Shown here: in pieces, positions 30,990-38,200 of the stretch
How positions within the stretch are numbered: the stretch's first letter is position 1
Layout of the letters: the number at the start of each line of letters is the position of its first letter
Assembly (NCBI GenBank): GCA_903868115.1
Contig: CAIPUA010000195.1
Span: forward strand, 1 to 38,200
DNA from: an uncultured Holophagaceae bacterium
GTDB taxonomy: Bacteria > Acidobacteriota > Holophagae > Holophagales > Holophagaceae
Length of the DNA stretch: 38,200 nt
Reading direction: 5' to 3'
Notes under the pieces: model-generated
Seen by the model: the letters and a program-made list of their open reading frames with translations, nothing else
Database searches by the model: none
Told to the model about the DNA's origin: nothing
Position numbers and translations under genes: made by a program

Positions 30990-32620
30990 GGTTCCGCCTC
31001 CGAAGGCTCCTCCCCCTGGGCTGGTTCAAGAGCCTGCACGCCAAGCTCTTCATCGTCACGGCGCTCGTGACCAGCGGGATCACCGTGGCGGTGGCCTTCC
31101 AGATCAATCGCAATTCCCGGCGCGAACTGGAAGCCTATTCGAAGAAACTGGCCATCGAGACCTCCAAGGCCGTGGAAGCGGATATCACCACCCGGGATCC
31201 CGACTTCAGCGATCCCCGCAAGATCGAGGAGGTGCTGGAGAGCCTCGCGGGCGATGGACGGGCCATTTTTCAGATCGATGTCTTCAAGGCCGAAGGGAAA
31301 GAGCAGATCAATCTGGTGACTTCTTCTGGCGACGACAGCTCCGTCGAATGGAAGCCTGGCCTCGTCACCTACATGACAGTAGGCACGCACACTGCCGACA
31401 TCGTGCCCCTCGTGGATACGCAGGGCCAGATCAGCCGAGGTTGGCGGGTCTACTATCCCATCCACAATCCCAGGCCAGGGCGGCCTCCCATCGGTCTCAT
31501 CCGCACCTATTGCGATCTGGAACGCTGGGAAGTGGTCTGGGAGAACAATCTCCAGCGCACGCTTTACCTGCTCCCTCCGGTGCTACTGGGGGAGTTCATC
31601 CTGCTTTGGGTGATTCTGGGCACCCTCCTCAGCGACCCACTGAAGGCCCTCATGGAGGCCATGCGGGGACTGGAGCAGGGCGATCCCTCTTCCCGGGCCA
31701 ACATTCGCCGCAAGGACGAACTGGGACAGATCGCCCTGCGCTTCAACCAGATGGCCTCCCAGCTTCAGCGCGCCTCGATGGACCGGGAAGCACTCGTGGA
31801 GGAGATCCGCGGCCTCAATGCCAATCTCCAGGACCGCATCGACGCCGCCCTTGCAGAGTTGCAAGGCAAGAATCAGGAACTCGAGCAGCTCATGGAACGC
31901 AATGCCCTGCTGCACGAAGATCTGGGCCAACAGGAACGCCTAGCCGTGGCCGGCCAATTGACGGCGGCCTTCGCCCACGAGGTTGGAACGCCTCTCAACC
32001 TCGTCAACAGCCACCTGCAATTGCTGAATGGACAGGTCGACCTGAATGATCGCACCCGGGAACGCCTCAGCGTAATCCAGGCCCAGATCGAACGCGTTGG
32101 TGAGATTGTGCGCCGCCTTCTGGGCCACACGCGCCGCCCCAAGCTTCACCTGGAAGCCCTGCCTTTCGCATCCCTGGTCGCCGATCTGCAGCGTCTCTGG
32201 ACACCCACCCTGGCGACCCACCGCATTACGTTCAGCTGCTCCGCCCCGGAACCCTGCGTGCTCCGCGTGGACCGGAAACAGATGGAACAGATTTTCATCA
32301 ACCTGGTGAACAACGCCGTCGACGCCATGCCCGACGGTGGCGCAATCCACCTGCAGGTAGAGGCCGATCCCGGCTCCCCGCCCTCGGCGCCGTTCTGGCA
32401 GTTCAGTCTGCGGGACGAGGGCATGGGCATTCCCCCCGAGCTTCTCGCCATGGTCTTCAAGCCCATGTTCACCACGAAGCCCGAGGGCAAGGGCACGGGT
32501 CTCGGCCTCGCCATCGTGCGGGAAATCGTGCGCGCCCATGCCGGCGATGTGCGAATCGAGAGCGAGGAAGACAAAGGCACCACCGTCATCCTCACCCTGC
32601 CGGGCGAACCCATTCCTTAG
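30986..32620 (+). CDS. Membrane sensor histidine kinase, NtrB-type core
   Basis: Sensor kinase of 544 residues. It has a first membrane helix (AKLFIVTALVTSGITVAVAF), a periplasmic region of about 165 residues, and a second membrane helix (YLLPPVLLGEFILLWVILG). A HAMP-like segment (LLSDPLKALMEAMRGLE) and a long coiled coil (about 260-330) follow. The kinase core has H-box TAAFAHEVGTPLNLV, N-box INLVNNAVDAM, G1 DEGMGIP and G2 GTGLGLAIV. The H-box form HEVGTPLN is typical of NtrB-like kinases that often pair with sigma-54 activators; the nearest such activator is 1.7 kb downstream but on the other strand. The start GTG overlaps the CHAD stop, so the two are coupled. No response regulator is adjacent. 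Confidence 0.9.
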   Translation: MRFRLRRLLPLGWFKSLHAKLFIVTALVTSGITVAVAFQINRNSRRELEAYSKKLAIETSKAVEADITTRDPDFSDPRKIEEVLESLAGDGRAIFQIDVFKAEGKEQINLVTSSGDDSSVEWKPGLVTYMTVGTHTADIVPLVDTQGQISRGWRVYYPIHNPRPGRPPIGLIRTYCDLERWEVVWENNLQRTLYLLPPVLLGEFILLWVILGTLLSDPLKALMEAMRGLEQGDPSSRANIRRKDELGQIALRFNQMASQLQRASMDREALVEEIRGLNANLQDRIDAALAELQGKNQELEQLMERNALLHEDLGQQERLAVAGQLTAAFAHEVGTPLNLVNSHLQLLNGQVDLNDRTRERLSVIQAQIERVGEIVRRLLGHTRRPKLHLEALPFASLVADLQRLWTPTLATHRITFSCSAPEPCVLRVDRKQMEQIFINLVNNAVDAMPDGGAIHLQVEADPGSPPSAPFWQFSLRDEGMGIPPELLAMVFKPMFTTKPEGKGTGLGLAIVREIVRAHAGDVRIESEEDKGTTVILTLPGEPIP

Positions 32621-32636
32621 AAGCGGTGACGCGTGT

Positions 32637-33428
32637 CTAGGGCTCCACCAGTTCCACGTTTCCCAATTCCTCGCCCAGGAACCGCTCTCCCACTTCGCGC
32701 AGACGGCTGCTGGCGTCCGTCAGCAGGATGCGCAGGGGACCTCGGGCGCTTTCTGTGCGATAGCCGAGACTCCCCTGGAGAAGCCGGTCGACGCTCTGAG
32801 CCGTCACCTCACCACTGTCGATCCAGCGGGTACCGGGCCGAGTGCGTTCGAGGCTGGGCAGCAGAGTCGGATAGTGCGTGCAGCCAAGGACGATGGTCTT
32901 GGCCTCGAAGGGCAACTGATTGAGGTAGCGGCGGCTGATGGCGTCGGTGATGGGATCATCGAACCAGCCCTCCTCGGCCAAGGGCACCAGGAGTGGGCAG
33001 GCCACGCTGAAAATCACTTTGTCCGGATCGCGCCTACGCAGCGCCTCGTCGTAGGAAGCGCTGGACACGGTCGCCAGAGTGCCGATCACGCCCACAGGGC
33101 CCTTGACCAGGGCCGCGGCTTCCGCACCGGGTTCGATCACCCCCACCACGGGACAAGAACTGGCGGCCTGGAGGGCCAGAAGACCATGCGCGGAGGCCGT
33201 ATTGCAGGCCACTACGATGAGCTTGGGCTCGAAGCGCTGGAGGATCTGCCCCATCTGCAGCGTATAGCGCTCGATGGTCCGGTGACTCTTGGTGCCGTAG
33301 GGCAGGCGGGCCGTATCACCGAGATAAATGATGGATTCACCGGGCAGCAGACGGCGCAGCGTATGCACCACCGTGAGGCCGCCGATGCCGCTATCGAAGA
33401 CCCCGATGGGACGGTTCGCGCGACTCAT
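32637..33428 (-). CDS. murI: Glutamate racemase
   Basis: Cofactor-independent racemase that makes D-glutamate for peptidoglycan. The catalytic cysteines are in VVACNTASAHG and LGCTHYPTLLP, and the substrate/structural motifs in GVFDSGIGGLTV and IYLGDTARLPYG. It has 263 residues, normal for MurI. The frame remains open into the upstream prmA gene, but the ATG at 33428 overlaps the prmA stop by four bases (ATGA) and sits nine residues before the conserved DSGIGG motif. It is the last gene of a sigma-54 activator-prmA-murI unit and converges with the NtrB-type kinase gene over 16 bases, with no room for a classic terminator. Confidence 0.95.
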   Translation of the reverse strand: MSRANRPIGVFDSGIGGLTVVHTLRRLLPGESIIYLGDTARLPYGTKSHRTIERYTLQMGQILQRFEPKLIVVACNTASAHGLLALQAASSCPVVGVIEPGAEAAALVKGPVGVIGTLATVSSASYDEALRRRDPDKVIFSVACPLLVPLAEEGWFDDPITDAISRRYLNQLPFEAKTIVLGCTHYPTLLPSLERTRPGTRWIDSGEVTAQSVDRLLQGSLGYRTESARGPLRILLTDASSRLREVGERFLGEELGNVELVEP

Positions 33429-34294
33429 CGGACGCGCTCGCAGAGGATCGCGACCCAGGCGCCCTCCTGGACCACCCGAAGGGGCCGGAAACCCTCGGTC
33501 GCTAAACTCACCAGGGCCTCGTCCTGGCGTTCCGCCAGGATCCCCGAAGCCACGAGCCAGCCGCCAGGTGCCGCGATCTCCGCCATGCGGGGCAACAGTT
33601 CCTGAATGGTCTCCAGCAGGATATTGGCGAGGAGTCCCTGGTAGGGGCCCTGGATCCGTGCATCGTCGAGATGTCCCACGAAGGCTTCGAAGGGTTTCAC
33701 GCCCTTCAGAATGCTGGCATTCATCTCGATGAACTCCTCCATCGCAGGCCCACAATCCGGATCCACGTCGAAGGCTAGGATGTTCTGACCGCCCAGCAGA
33801 TGCGCCGCCAGGGCGAGAATACCCGTGCCGGAGCCGATATCCACGATCGGTCCGCCCAGGCGGCCCGCCTGGGCGAGATCTTCCAGCAGGGCCAAGCAGA
33901 GCCGAGTGGTCTCATGGCCTCCCGTGCCAAATGCGAGACCCGGGTTCACGATAATGGACGCGCGTCCGTCAGGCACCGGGTCCTCGTCCCAGTGGGGTAT
34001 TACCAGAAAACCCCGCCCCACTTCGATGCGACCGAAGCTCTCGCGGCTCTTGGCGGGCCAGTCTTCATCGGCGAAGGCCTCCGCCCGCAATAGCTGAACA
34101 CCGTCAAAGCGAGCCAACGCCGAAGGATCGGGCGTCTGCGCTCCCGGCGGGAAATAGGCGAAAAAGGTGAAGGGCGGATCGGCCTCCCGGTAGGTGGCCG
34201 TGGCCCCGAGTTCCATCAATCCATCGGCGAGGGCATCCTCGACGCCCGAAGGCACCTCCAACAACCAGCGCAGGTGGAGATCTGGGTTCGCCAT
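33425..34294 (-). CDS. prmA: Ribosomal protein L11 methyltransferase
   Basis: SAM-dependent enzyme that trimethylates lysine and N-terminal residues of L11. The SAM-binding motif is VDIGSGTGILAL, preceded by the family hallmark NPGLAFGTGGHETT. The post-motif NILLETIQELLP corresponds to the catalytic N-[IV]-L region of PrmA. The N-terminal ~100 residues form the L11-recognition domain. At 289 residues it has normal length. It begins 26 bases after the sigma-54 activator gene, and its stop overlaps murI, so these three probably share a transcript. A housekeeping enzyme behind an enhancer-binding protein gene is a little unusual. Confidence 0.94.
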   Translation of the reverse strand: MANPDLHLRWLLEVPSGVEDALADGLMELGATATYREADPPFTFFAYFPPGAQTPDPSALARFDGVQLLRAEAFADEDWPAKSRESFGRIEVGRGFLVIPHWDEDPVPDGRASIIVNPGLAFGTGGHETTRLCLALLEDLAQAGRLGGPIVDIGSGTGILALAAHLLGGQNILAFDVDPDCGPAMEEFIEMNASILKGVKPFEAFVGHLDDARIQGPYQGLLANILLETIQELLPRMAEIAAPGGWLVASGILAERQDEALVSLATEGFRPLRVVQEGAWVAILCERVR

Positions 34295-34320
34295 GGCTCC
34301 AGGTTAGCAGCCTCGCCCGT

Positions 34321-35748
34321 TCAAGCCTCAGCCTCGGGCTCCTCCGGACCGTCCTCCAGCTCCAGGCGTTTCATTTTTTCCAGGAACGTGGTCCGTTTGA
34401 GGCCCAGCAGCTCGGCCGCCCGTTTCTTGTTTCCGCGGGTGATCTGGAGGGACTGGAGCATGAGCTTCTTCTCCACTTCGGAGACGACTTGGTTCAGGTC
34501 CAACCCCTCGGGGGGTAGATCCATGGGGACCGAGGCCGAGGCCATGGGAGCCGACATCGCCGACGCCATATGCACAGGGGGCAGACTGGCGATCAGTTCC
34601 GCGCCGTGGGGCACGCGCTCGGTCAGGAAGCTGAAATCCTCGCGAATCAGCACGGGTCGGCCTGGGGAAAGCACGATGGCACGCTCGATCGCATTCTCGA
34701 GCTGACGCACATTGCCCGGCCAGGGCATCGCCATGAGCAGCGGATCCACGCTGGGATGCAGCGCCTTGGGGTAGAGACCGTGCTCCCGAGCCTTGCGGTT
34801 GAGGAAGTGCTGGGCCAGGAAAGGCACTTCCTCCCGCCGTTCCCGCAGGGGAGGCAGGGTGATGGGAATGACCTCCAGCCGATAGAACAGATCCTCCCGG
34901 AACTGACCCGCCTCGACCTTCTTCCAAAGGTCCGTATTGGTGGCGACCACCACACGCACATCCACCTTGATGGGCGCGCCGCCACCCAGGGGTTGGACTT
35001 CCCGTTCCTGAAGCACCCGCAGCAGGCGCACCTGGGCGGCGAGCGGCATGGTGGCGACCTCGTCCAGGAAGATCGTGCCGCCGTGGGCCTCGCGGAACTT
35101 GCCGGGGGTGTCCTTGCGGGCATCCGTGAAGGCGCCCTTGGTGTAGCCAAAGAGTTCCGATTCGATGAGGTTCTCGGGGATGGCGCCGCAGTGCACGGGC
35201 GCGAAGGGGGCATCAGCCTCGGCGCTCAAGCGGTGGATGGCCCGGGCGATGACTTCCTTGCCGGTGCCGCTCTCGCCCTGGAGCAGGACCGTGGCCTTGG
35301 TGGCAGCGGCCGACCGGGCCTTGGCGAGCACTTCCTGCATGCCCGGGCCGAACCCCACGAGGCCCAGGCTCAGGGCCTGCCCGGCGGTCAGGGGCGCCAC
35401 ATGGGCGGCCAAGGGCCGCAAACCGGGCCTGGGGGGGTCCCCGGAAAGGGTGCCCCAGCGCACGGAACCCAGGGCGCTCCAGGCCGCCAGCACCTGGACC
35501 GGCACGGGCTTTCCCTCTGAGCGCAAGAGGAGCACCGGCAGAGCCGCCACCTCCGCGATGGCCCTGAGCAGGGCGGGCGGTGGTTCCAACCCGTCCGCGC
35601 TCACGACCCAGAGATCTGTGTCCTCCGGAGGCAGGGCCGCCGTGGCGTTGCGGTCGACCGTCAGGTCCCAGGTGCCGGCCCAGTGGTGCTCCAGCCCCTG
35701 GGTGGGTTCACCCAGGGTGGACCAGTGAAGGCGAGGAAGAACGGGCAT
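34321..35748 (-). CDS. Sigma-54-dependent transcriptional activator (enhancer-binding protein)
   Basis: AAA+ activator of 475 residues that remodels sigma-54 RNA polymerase. It has an N-terminal region of about 125 residues, a central AAA+ domain with Walker A GESGTGKE and Walker [13 protein letters not shown], and a C-terminal Fis-type helix-turn-helix ([20 protein letters not shown]). The sigma-54 contact loop reads GAFTDA instead of GAFTGA. The N-terminal region resembles a degenerate receiver ([23 protein letters not shown]) without a clear phospho-acceptor pocket, rather like FleQ. The frame is open upstream to 35952, but the ATG at 35748 is preceded by AGGA and begins the recognisable sequence. 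Given the motility genes in the window a flagellar role is possible but not shown. Confidence 0.88.
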   Translation of the reverse strand: MPVLPRLHWSTLGEPTQGLEHHWAGTWDLTVDRNATAALPPEDTDLWVVSADGLEPPPALLRAIAEVAALPVLLLRSEGKPVPVQVLAAWSALGSVRWGTLSGDPPRPGLRPLAAHVAPLTAGQALSLGLVGFGPGMQEVLAKARSAAATKATVLLQGESGTGKEVIARAIHRLSAEADAPFAPVHCGAIPENLIESELFGYTKGAFTDARKDTPGKFREAHGGTIFLDEVATMPLAAQVRLLRVLQEREVQPLGGGAPIKVDVRVVVATNTDLWKKVEAGQFREDLFYRLEVIPITLPPLRERREEVPFLAQHFLNRKAREHGLYPKALHPSVDPLLMAMPWPGNVRQLENAIERAIVLSPGRPVLIREDFSFLTERVPHGAELIASLPPVHMASAMSAPMASASVPMDLPPEGLDLNQVVSEVEKKLMLQSLQITRGNKKRAAELLGLKRTTFLEKMKRLELEDGPEEPEAEA

Positions 35749-35903
35749 GAGGCATCCTGTGGTATGGAAATAGCCTAGATCCCCGGCGCTAGGGTGCAAG
35801 TCAAAAAGATGACATCGGCAAAATTGAGCTTCCCGAGATACCCTGGCGGCCCAACGCGGAACGGGAGGGAACTTCCTAAGTGGCAGTTCTTTCGTGTGCA
35901 GCC

Positions 35904-35935
35904 TTGCGGAGGTGCCCAGTTCGACTACAATGTAG
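35904..35935 (+). promoter_or_regulatory. Promoter with palindromic -10 for the toxin-antitoxin pair
   Basis: TTGCGG (35904-35909) is spaced 16 bases from TACAAT (35926-35931), a good -10. The -10 lies within the 11-base palindrome CTACAATGTAG (35925-35935). Transcription would begin near 35938, with GGGAG almost at the mRNA start and the ATG at 35951. A palindrome over the -10 is what antitoxin autoregulation would need. Confidence 0.55.
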
Positions 35936-35950
35936 CCGAGGGAGATTTCC

Positions 35951-36271
35951 ATGGTTGCCGTGACCGTTCCGAAACCTCATAGTCTGCGGCTTCCCCGCGC
36001 AATCGACACCCAGGTCCGTGCCTATGCCCTGTCGCTTGCGCGCCACGAACATGCGGCCCGTATCCCCATCGGCAGGGCCCTCGTGACCCTGGTCGAGGCC
36101 GGCCTGAAATCCATCCACACGGCCACCTCTCCCAAGAACGGACTCAACCTGGTCCTGCGCGAACTCGATCCCGACTGGTCTGGCAATCCCCTGCGCGATG
36201 TCGAACCTGTGGCCGCCTCCACCCGCAGCGGCAAGACCCCCGTGGAACTCTTGTTGGAGCGGCGGGGTTGA
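35951..36271 (+). CDS. Putative antitoxin (ribbon-helix-helix-like)
   Basis: Protein of 106 residues. The N-terminal half [19 protein letters not shown] followed by [15 protein letters not shown] has the strand-helix-helix pattern of RHH/CopG DNA-binding antitoxins. The rest (about residues 58-106) looks flexible and would be the toxin-binding tail, ending [16 protein letters not shown] is about six bases before the ATG. Its TGA shares its last base with the ATG of the PIN-domain gene (TGATG), the usual coupling in antitoxin-toxin operons. Identification rests mostly on the partner and the order of genes; I did not match it to a named antitoxin family. Confidence 0.65.
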   Translation: MVAVTVPKPHSLRLPRAIDTQVRAYALSLARHEHAARIPIGRALVTLVEAGLKSIHTATSPKNGLNLVLRELDPDWSGNPLRDVEPVAASTRSGKTPVELLLERRG

Positions 36272-36717
36272 TGCTTTTTTGGGATTCCTCGGCACTGGCC
36301 GCCCGTTACTTCGGCGGCCCCGAAAATGCCGCCATTCGGCGCGTTTTGCGGGAAAACCAGACGGAAGGGTCGGCCATCAGTTCCATCAGCCTGGTCACCT
36401 TCTCGCTCCTGCTCCGGGATCTCAAAGCGGAGGGCGTCCCCGACCCTGTGCTCTGCCAGGCTGGGGCGGCCTTCCATGATGATCTGCCCGACTTTGTGCA
36501 GATCGAGGTGGACGCCTGTCTCGCCATGGCAGGGCAGATGTCACTCCGCCATGGCCTTCGGCTGGAGCCTGCCATTCAACTTTCCGCCGCACGGCACCTG
36601 GAAGATCGGCTGGAGTGGAACGCGAACCCCCTTCCCCCCCCCTTGGTTTGCATGGTGACCCTCGATCCGCTATTGGCCCAAGCCGCCCGCGCCGAGGGGC
36701 TTGCGGCGGCACCGTGA
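36271..36717 (+). CDS. PIN-domain toxin (VapC-like ribonuclease)
   Basis: Protein of 148 residues with the PIN fold typical of VapC toxins that cut tRNA or rRNA. The first metal-binding Asp is Asp5 in FWDSSALAARY, followed by a mid-protein acidic helix (LRLEPAIQLSAARHLE, where the usual Asp is Glu), and the last Asp is Asp132 in VTLDPLLAQAARAEGL. The ATG at 36271 overlaps the antitoxin stop; a TTG one codon earlier is in frame. A run of nine Cs (36634-36642) encodes PPP just before the final conserved region, and a slip there would remove the last acidic residue. The outer-membrane gene begins 13 bases after its stop. Confidence 0.75.
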   Translation: MLFWDSSALAARYFGGPENAAIRRVLRENQTEGSAISSISLVTFSLLLRDLKAEGVPDPVLCQAGAAFHDDLPDFVQIEVDACLAMAGQMSLRHGLRLEPAIQLSAARHLEDRLEWNANPLPPPLVCMVTLDPLLAQAARAEGLAAAP

Positions 36718-36730
36718 ACTGGAGAACGAC

Positions 36731-37372
36731 ATGCTGATTCGCACCATTGCCCTGTCCCTCGCCGTACTGCCCCTCTCGGCCCAGACCTGGGATCTGCGGG
36801 TGGAAGTGCCCTTTCCCAAGGGCCAAAACCTGCCCCAGACCCTGCTCCAGGGCACTTCGAACTACCTCTCCGGCGATCTCGATACAGGCAACGGGGCCAT
36901 CTTCACCCTGAGCCATCGCATCCTCCGGGTGGGGCCCATTCTGAAATTCGACTGGGGCGTGGAAGTGGCCAACTGGAAGGCCGCGGGTCAGCTCCAGGGC
37001 GCCGTGAACCAGGGCAGCACCCTCAAGCAATACGGCCTGGGCGTCGGCGTGAACGCCCAGTTCTGGGTGCCTTTCACCGGCGTCGCCGGCGAACTGGGGC
37101 TGATCCAGCGCCTCCAGAAATACCAGTTCGAAACCGCCGGAGGCTCCCAGGACCACAGCCTTTCCCGCACGTGGCTGCGGGTGGGCCTGCGGTGGCGCCT
37201 GCCGGTCCCCGTCATCAACCCCTATGTGGCCGCCAGCTACCAGCAACCCGTCACCCAGGACCGCCCCGTGAAGCTCAGTTCCGTGGCGGATCTGACGGCG
37301 TATCTTGCCGCCCAGGGCAGCGGCCAGGAATTCGAGCGGATGTGGACCTTCGGGGTCGGCCTCCAGTTCTGA
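36731..37372 (+). CDS. Predicted outer-membrane beta-barrel protein
   Basis: Protein of 213 residues with a signal peptide (MLIRTIALSLAVLPLSAQT) and alternating short amphipathic strands such as ILKFDWGVEVANWKAAG, LKQYGLGVGVNAQFWVPF and TWLRVGLRWRLPVPVI. It ends in FGVGLQF, a terminal phenylalanine as used for outer-membrane insertion by the BAM complex. I see about eight to ten strands, consistent with a small barrel, and no enzymatic motif. The ATG at 36731 has GGAG six bases upstream. The frame opens 30 bases earlier within the toxin gene. A GC hairpin follows it. Function is unknown. Confidence 0.72.
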   Translation: MLIRTIALSLAVLPLSAQTWDLRVEVPFPKGQNLPQTLLQGTSNYLSGDLDTGNGAIFTLSHRILRVGPILKFDWGVEVANWKAAGQLQGAVNQGSTLKQYGLGVGVNAQFWVPFTGVAGELGLIQRLQKYQFETAGGSQDHSLSRTWLRVGLRWRLPVPVINPYVAASYQQPVTQDRPVKLSSVADLTAYLAAQGSGQEFERMWTFGVGLQF

Positions 37373-37395
37373 AGAGCCCCGATCCGCCGCCCTTG

Positions 37396-37419
37396 GCCGG
37401 AAGGGACCCGCCTTCCGGC
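37396..37419. repeat. GC-rich hairpin after the outer-membrane gene
   Basis: Perfect nine-base stem GCCGGAAGG / CCTTCCGGC with a six-base loop, 23 bases after the stop codon. No T-run follows, so it may be a weak terminator or an mRNA-stabilising structure. Confidence 0.45.
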
Positions 37420-37475
37420 GAGGGCCGTGCGAATTCCCTTGTGGGACCGACCGACCCTGGCAACTCTGGCAGGGT

Positions 37476-37487
37476 GTGAATATTCAC
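37476..37487. promoter_or_regulatory. 12-bp palindrome just before the prohibitin-like gene
   Basis: GTGAATATTCAC is a perfect palindrome ending one base before the GGAGG ribosome binding site of the next gene. It is AT-rich in a GC-rich setting. It could overlap a -10 and act as an operator, or affect translation by pairing; neither is shown. Confidence 0.35.
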
Positions 37488-37497
37488 CGGAGGCACC

Positions 37498-38200
37498 ATG
37501 GTTCTGCTCGCACTGCTCCTCATCCTGATCGGTCTCGCCGCTTGGCGGGTCAAGTCCAAAGTCGAGTTCCCCCTTTCGAAACAGCTGGGCGCGCTGCAAT
37601 GGATCGCCTGGGCCGTGGGTGCGATGCTCTTCATCGCGTCCATGGCGGTGGTGGTCCCGCCGGGCCAGGCCGGCATCGTGGTCCTCTTCGGCAAGGTGAA
37701 TCTCGAGCCCCTGCCCTCCGGCCTGCACTTCATCAACCCGTTCTCCACCGTGGCCGAAATGGAAGTGCGCACCCGCAACTACACCATGTCCAATATCGGC
37801 GACGAGGGCCAGAAGAAGGGCGATGATTCCATCGCCGTGATCACCAGCGACGGCCTGACGGTCAAGCTGGACGCCACGATCTTCTACTCCCTGCAGCCGG
37901 CCAAGGTGGCCCAGATTTACAAAGACATCGGCCCGGATGTGGAGGACAAGATCCTGCGCAGCGAAATCCGCGCGAGTCTCCGGGACGCCGCCGCGAACCT
38001 GCTGGCCACGGAGCTCTACACCTCCAAGCGCCAGTCCTTCGTGGACAACGTGAGCCGCAGCCTCAAGGCCTCCTTCGAGGCCCGGGGCATCACGATGGAA
38101 CAGATGCTGCTGCGCAACGTGATCCTGCCCGACCAGATCACCAAGGCCATCAACGACAAGATCGCCGCCGATCAGGAAGCCCTGAAGATGGCCTTCGTGC
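37498..38200 (+). CDS. Prohibitin/SPFH (band 7) family membrane protein, 3' end outside window
   Basis: At least 234 residues are visible. Two N-terminal hydrophobic stretches (MVLLALLLILIGLAAW and LQWIAWAVGAMLFIASMAVV) anchor it in the membrane. The SPFH domain follows: VPPGQAGIVVLFGKVNLEPL, LPSGLHFINPFSTVAEMEVR, then ITSDGLTVKLDATIFYSL and the helical part ending DQITKAINDKIAADQEALKM. Prohibitins and HflK/HflC relatives form large rings in lipid microdomains and modulate FtsH protease. An insertion of about ten polar residues (NIGDEGQKKGDD) lies between the first strands. GGAGG is five bases before the ATG. Which subfamily it belongs to cannot be told without its C-terminus. Confidence 0.9.
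   Translation, partial: MVLLALLLILIGLAAWRVKSKVEFPLSKQLGALQWIAWAVGAMLFIASMAVVVPPGQAGIVVLFGKVNLEPLPSGLHFINPFSTVAEMEVRTRNYTMSNIGDEGQKKGDDSIAVITSDGLTVKLDATIFYSLQPAKVAQIYKDIGPDVEDKILRSEIRASLRDAAANLLATELYTSKRQSFVDNVSRSLKASFEARGITMEQMLLRNVILPDQITKAINDKIAADQEALKMAFV

Noticed and set aside
35881-35900. Possible sigma-54 promoter (TGGCAG followed by TGC)
   Set aside because: The GG and GC pairs are 14 bases apart instead of the required 10, and a sigma-70 type promoter is better placed just downstream.

Overview
The window is a dense stretch of chromosome from a high-GC, Gram-negative, motile bacterium. Outer-membrane features (a beta-barrel protein, lipid A type Ara4N enzymes), the futalosine menaquinone enzyme MqnD, a small periplasmic multihaem-type cytochrome, and fliW-csrA together suggest an acidobacterial relative of Geothrix/Holophaga. 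That placement is an inference from gene content, not from a marker-gene comparison. No rRNA, tRNA, CRISPR array, insertion sequence or prophage was seen.

Layout. 1-4938 (+): end of a thiolase, then a UDP-glucuronate decarboxylase/oxidoreductase (ArnA C-domain type), an ArnT-like membrane glycosyltransferase and a NifS-type cysteine desulfurase. 5013-8458 (-): fabI, and a three-gene unit of membrane histidine kinase, ECF sigma factor and ChrR-type zinc anti-sigma factor. 8549-13392 (+): a GAF histidine kinase, a degenerate tandem paralogue that has lost its catalytic motifs, arnB, and a CvfB-like S1 protein. 13496-15252 (+): an ABC exporter split by a two-base frameshift. 15366-20663 (-): a probable phosphoester-scavenging operon of alkaline phosphatase/phosphodiesterase, FAD-linked oxidase, kelch protein and glycerophosphodiesterase. 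20732-22220 (-): a three-gene unit of exported GyrI-like protein, membrane protein and winged-helix regulator, behind a promoter that overlaps a 15-bp-arm inverted repeat. 22670-22894 (+): a 74-residue dihaem cytochrome. 22943-24646 (-): mqnD, a TPR protein and a half-size GDT1/UPF0016 transporter. 24726-27134 (+): an RNase D-like protein, then a motility-control cluster of double-length FliW, CsrA, a YjfB-type small protein and a proline-rich small protein. 27165-29996 (-): uvrA. 30087-32620 (+): CHAD protein and an NtrB-type histidine kinase. 32637-35748 (-): sigma-54 activator, prmA, murI. 35951-38200 (+): a PIN-domain toxin-antitoxin pair, an outer-membrane protein and the start of a prohibitin/SPFH protein.

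How the parts work together. The ArnA-type, ArnT-like and ArnB genes point to aminoarabinose-like decoration of lipid A or another envelope glycan, although the formyltransferase, ArnC and ArnD are not in the window. Signalling is heavily represented: four histidine kinase-like proteins, one of them apparently catalytically dead, none with a neighbouring response regulator; one ECF/anti-sigma pair; and one sigma-54 activator. The most distinctive items are the fused tandem FliW upstream of csrA, the active/pseudokinase pair next to arnB, and two tiny proteins after csrA that share a C-terminal G-x2-[IV]-D-x2-A tail.
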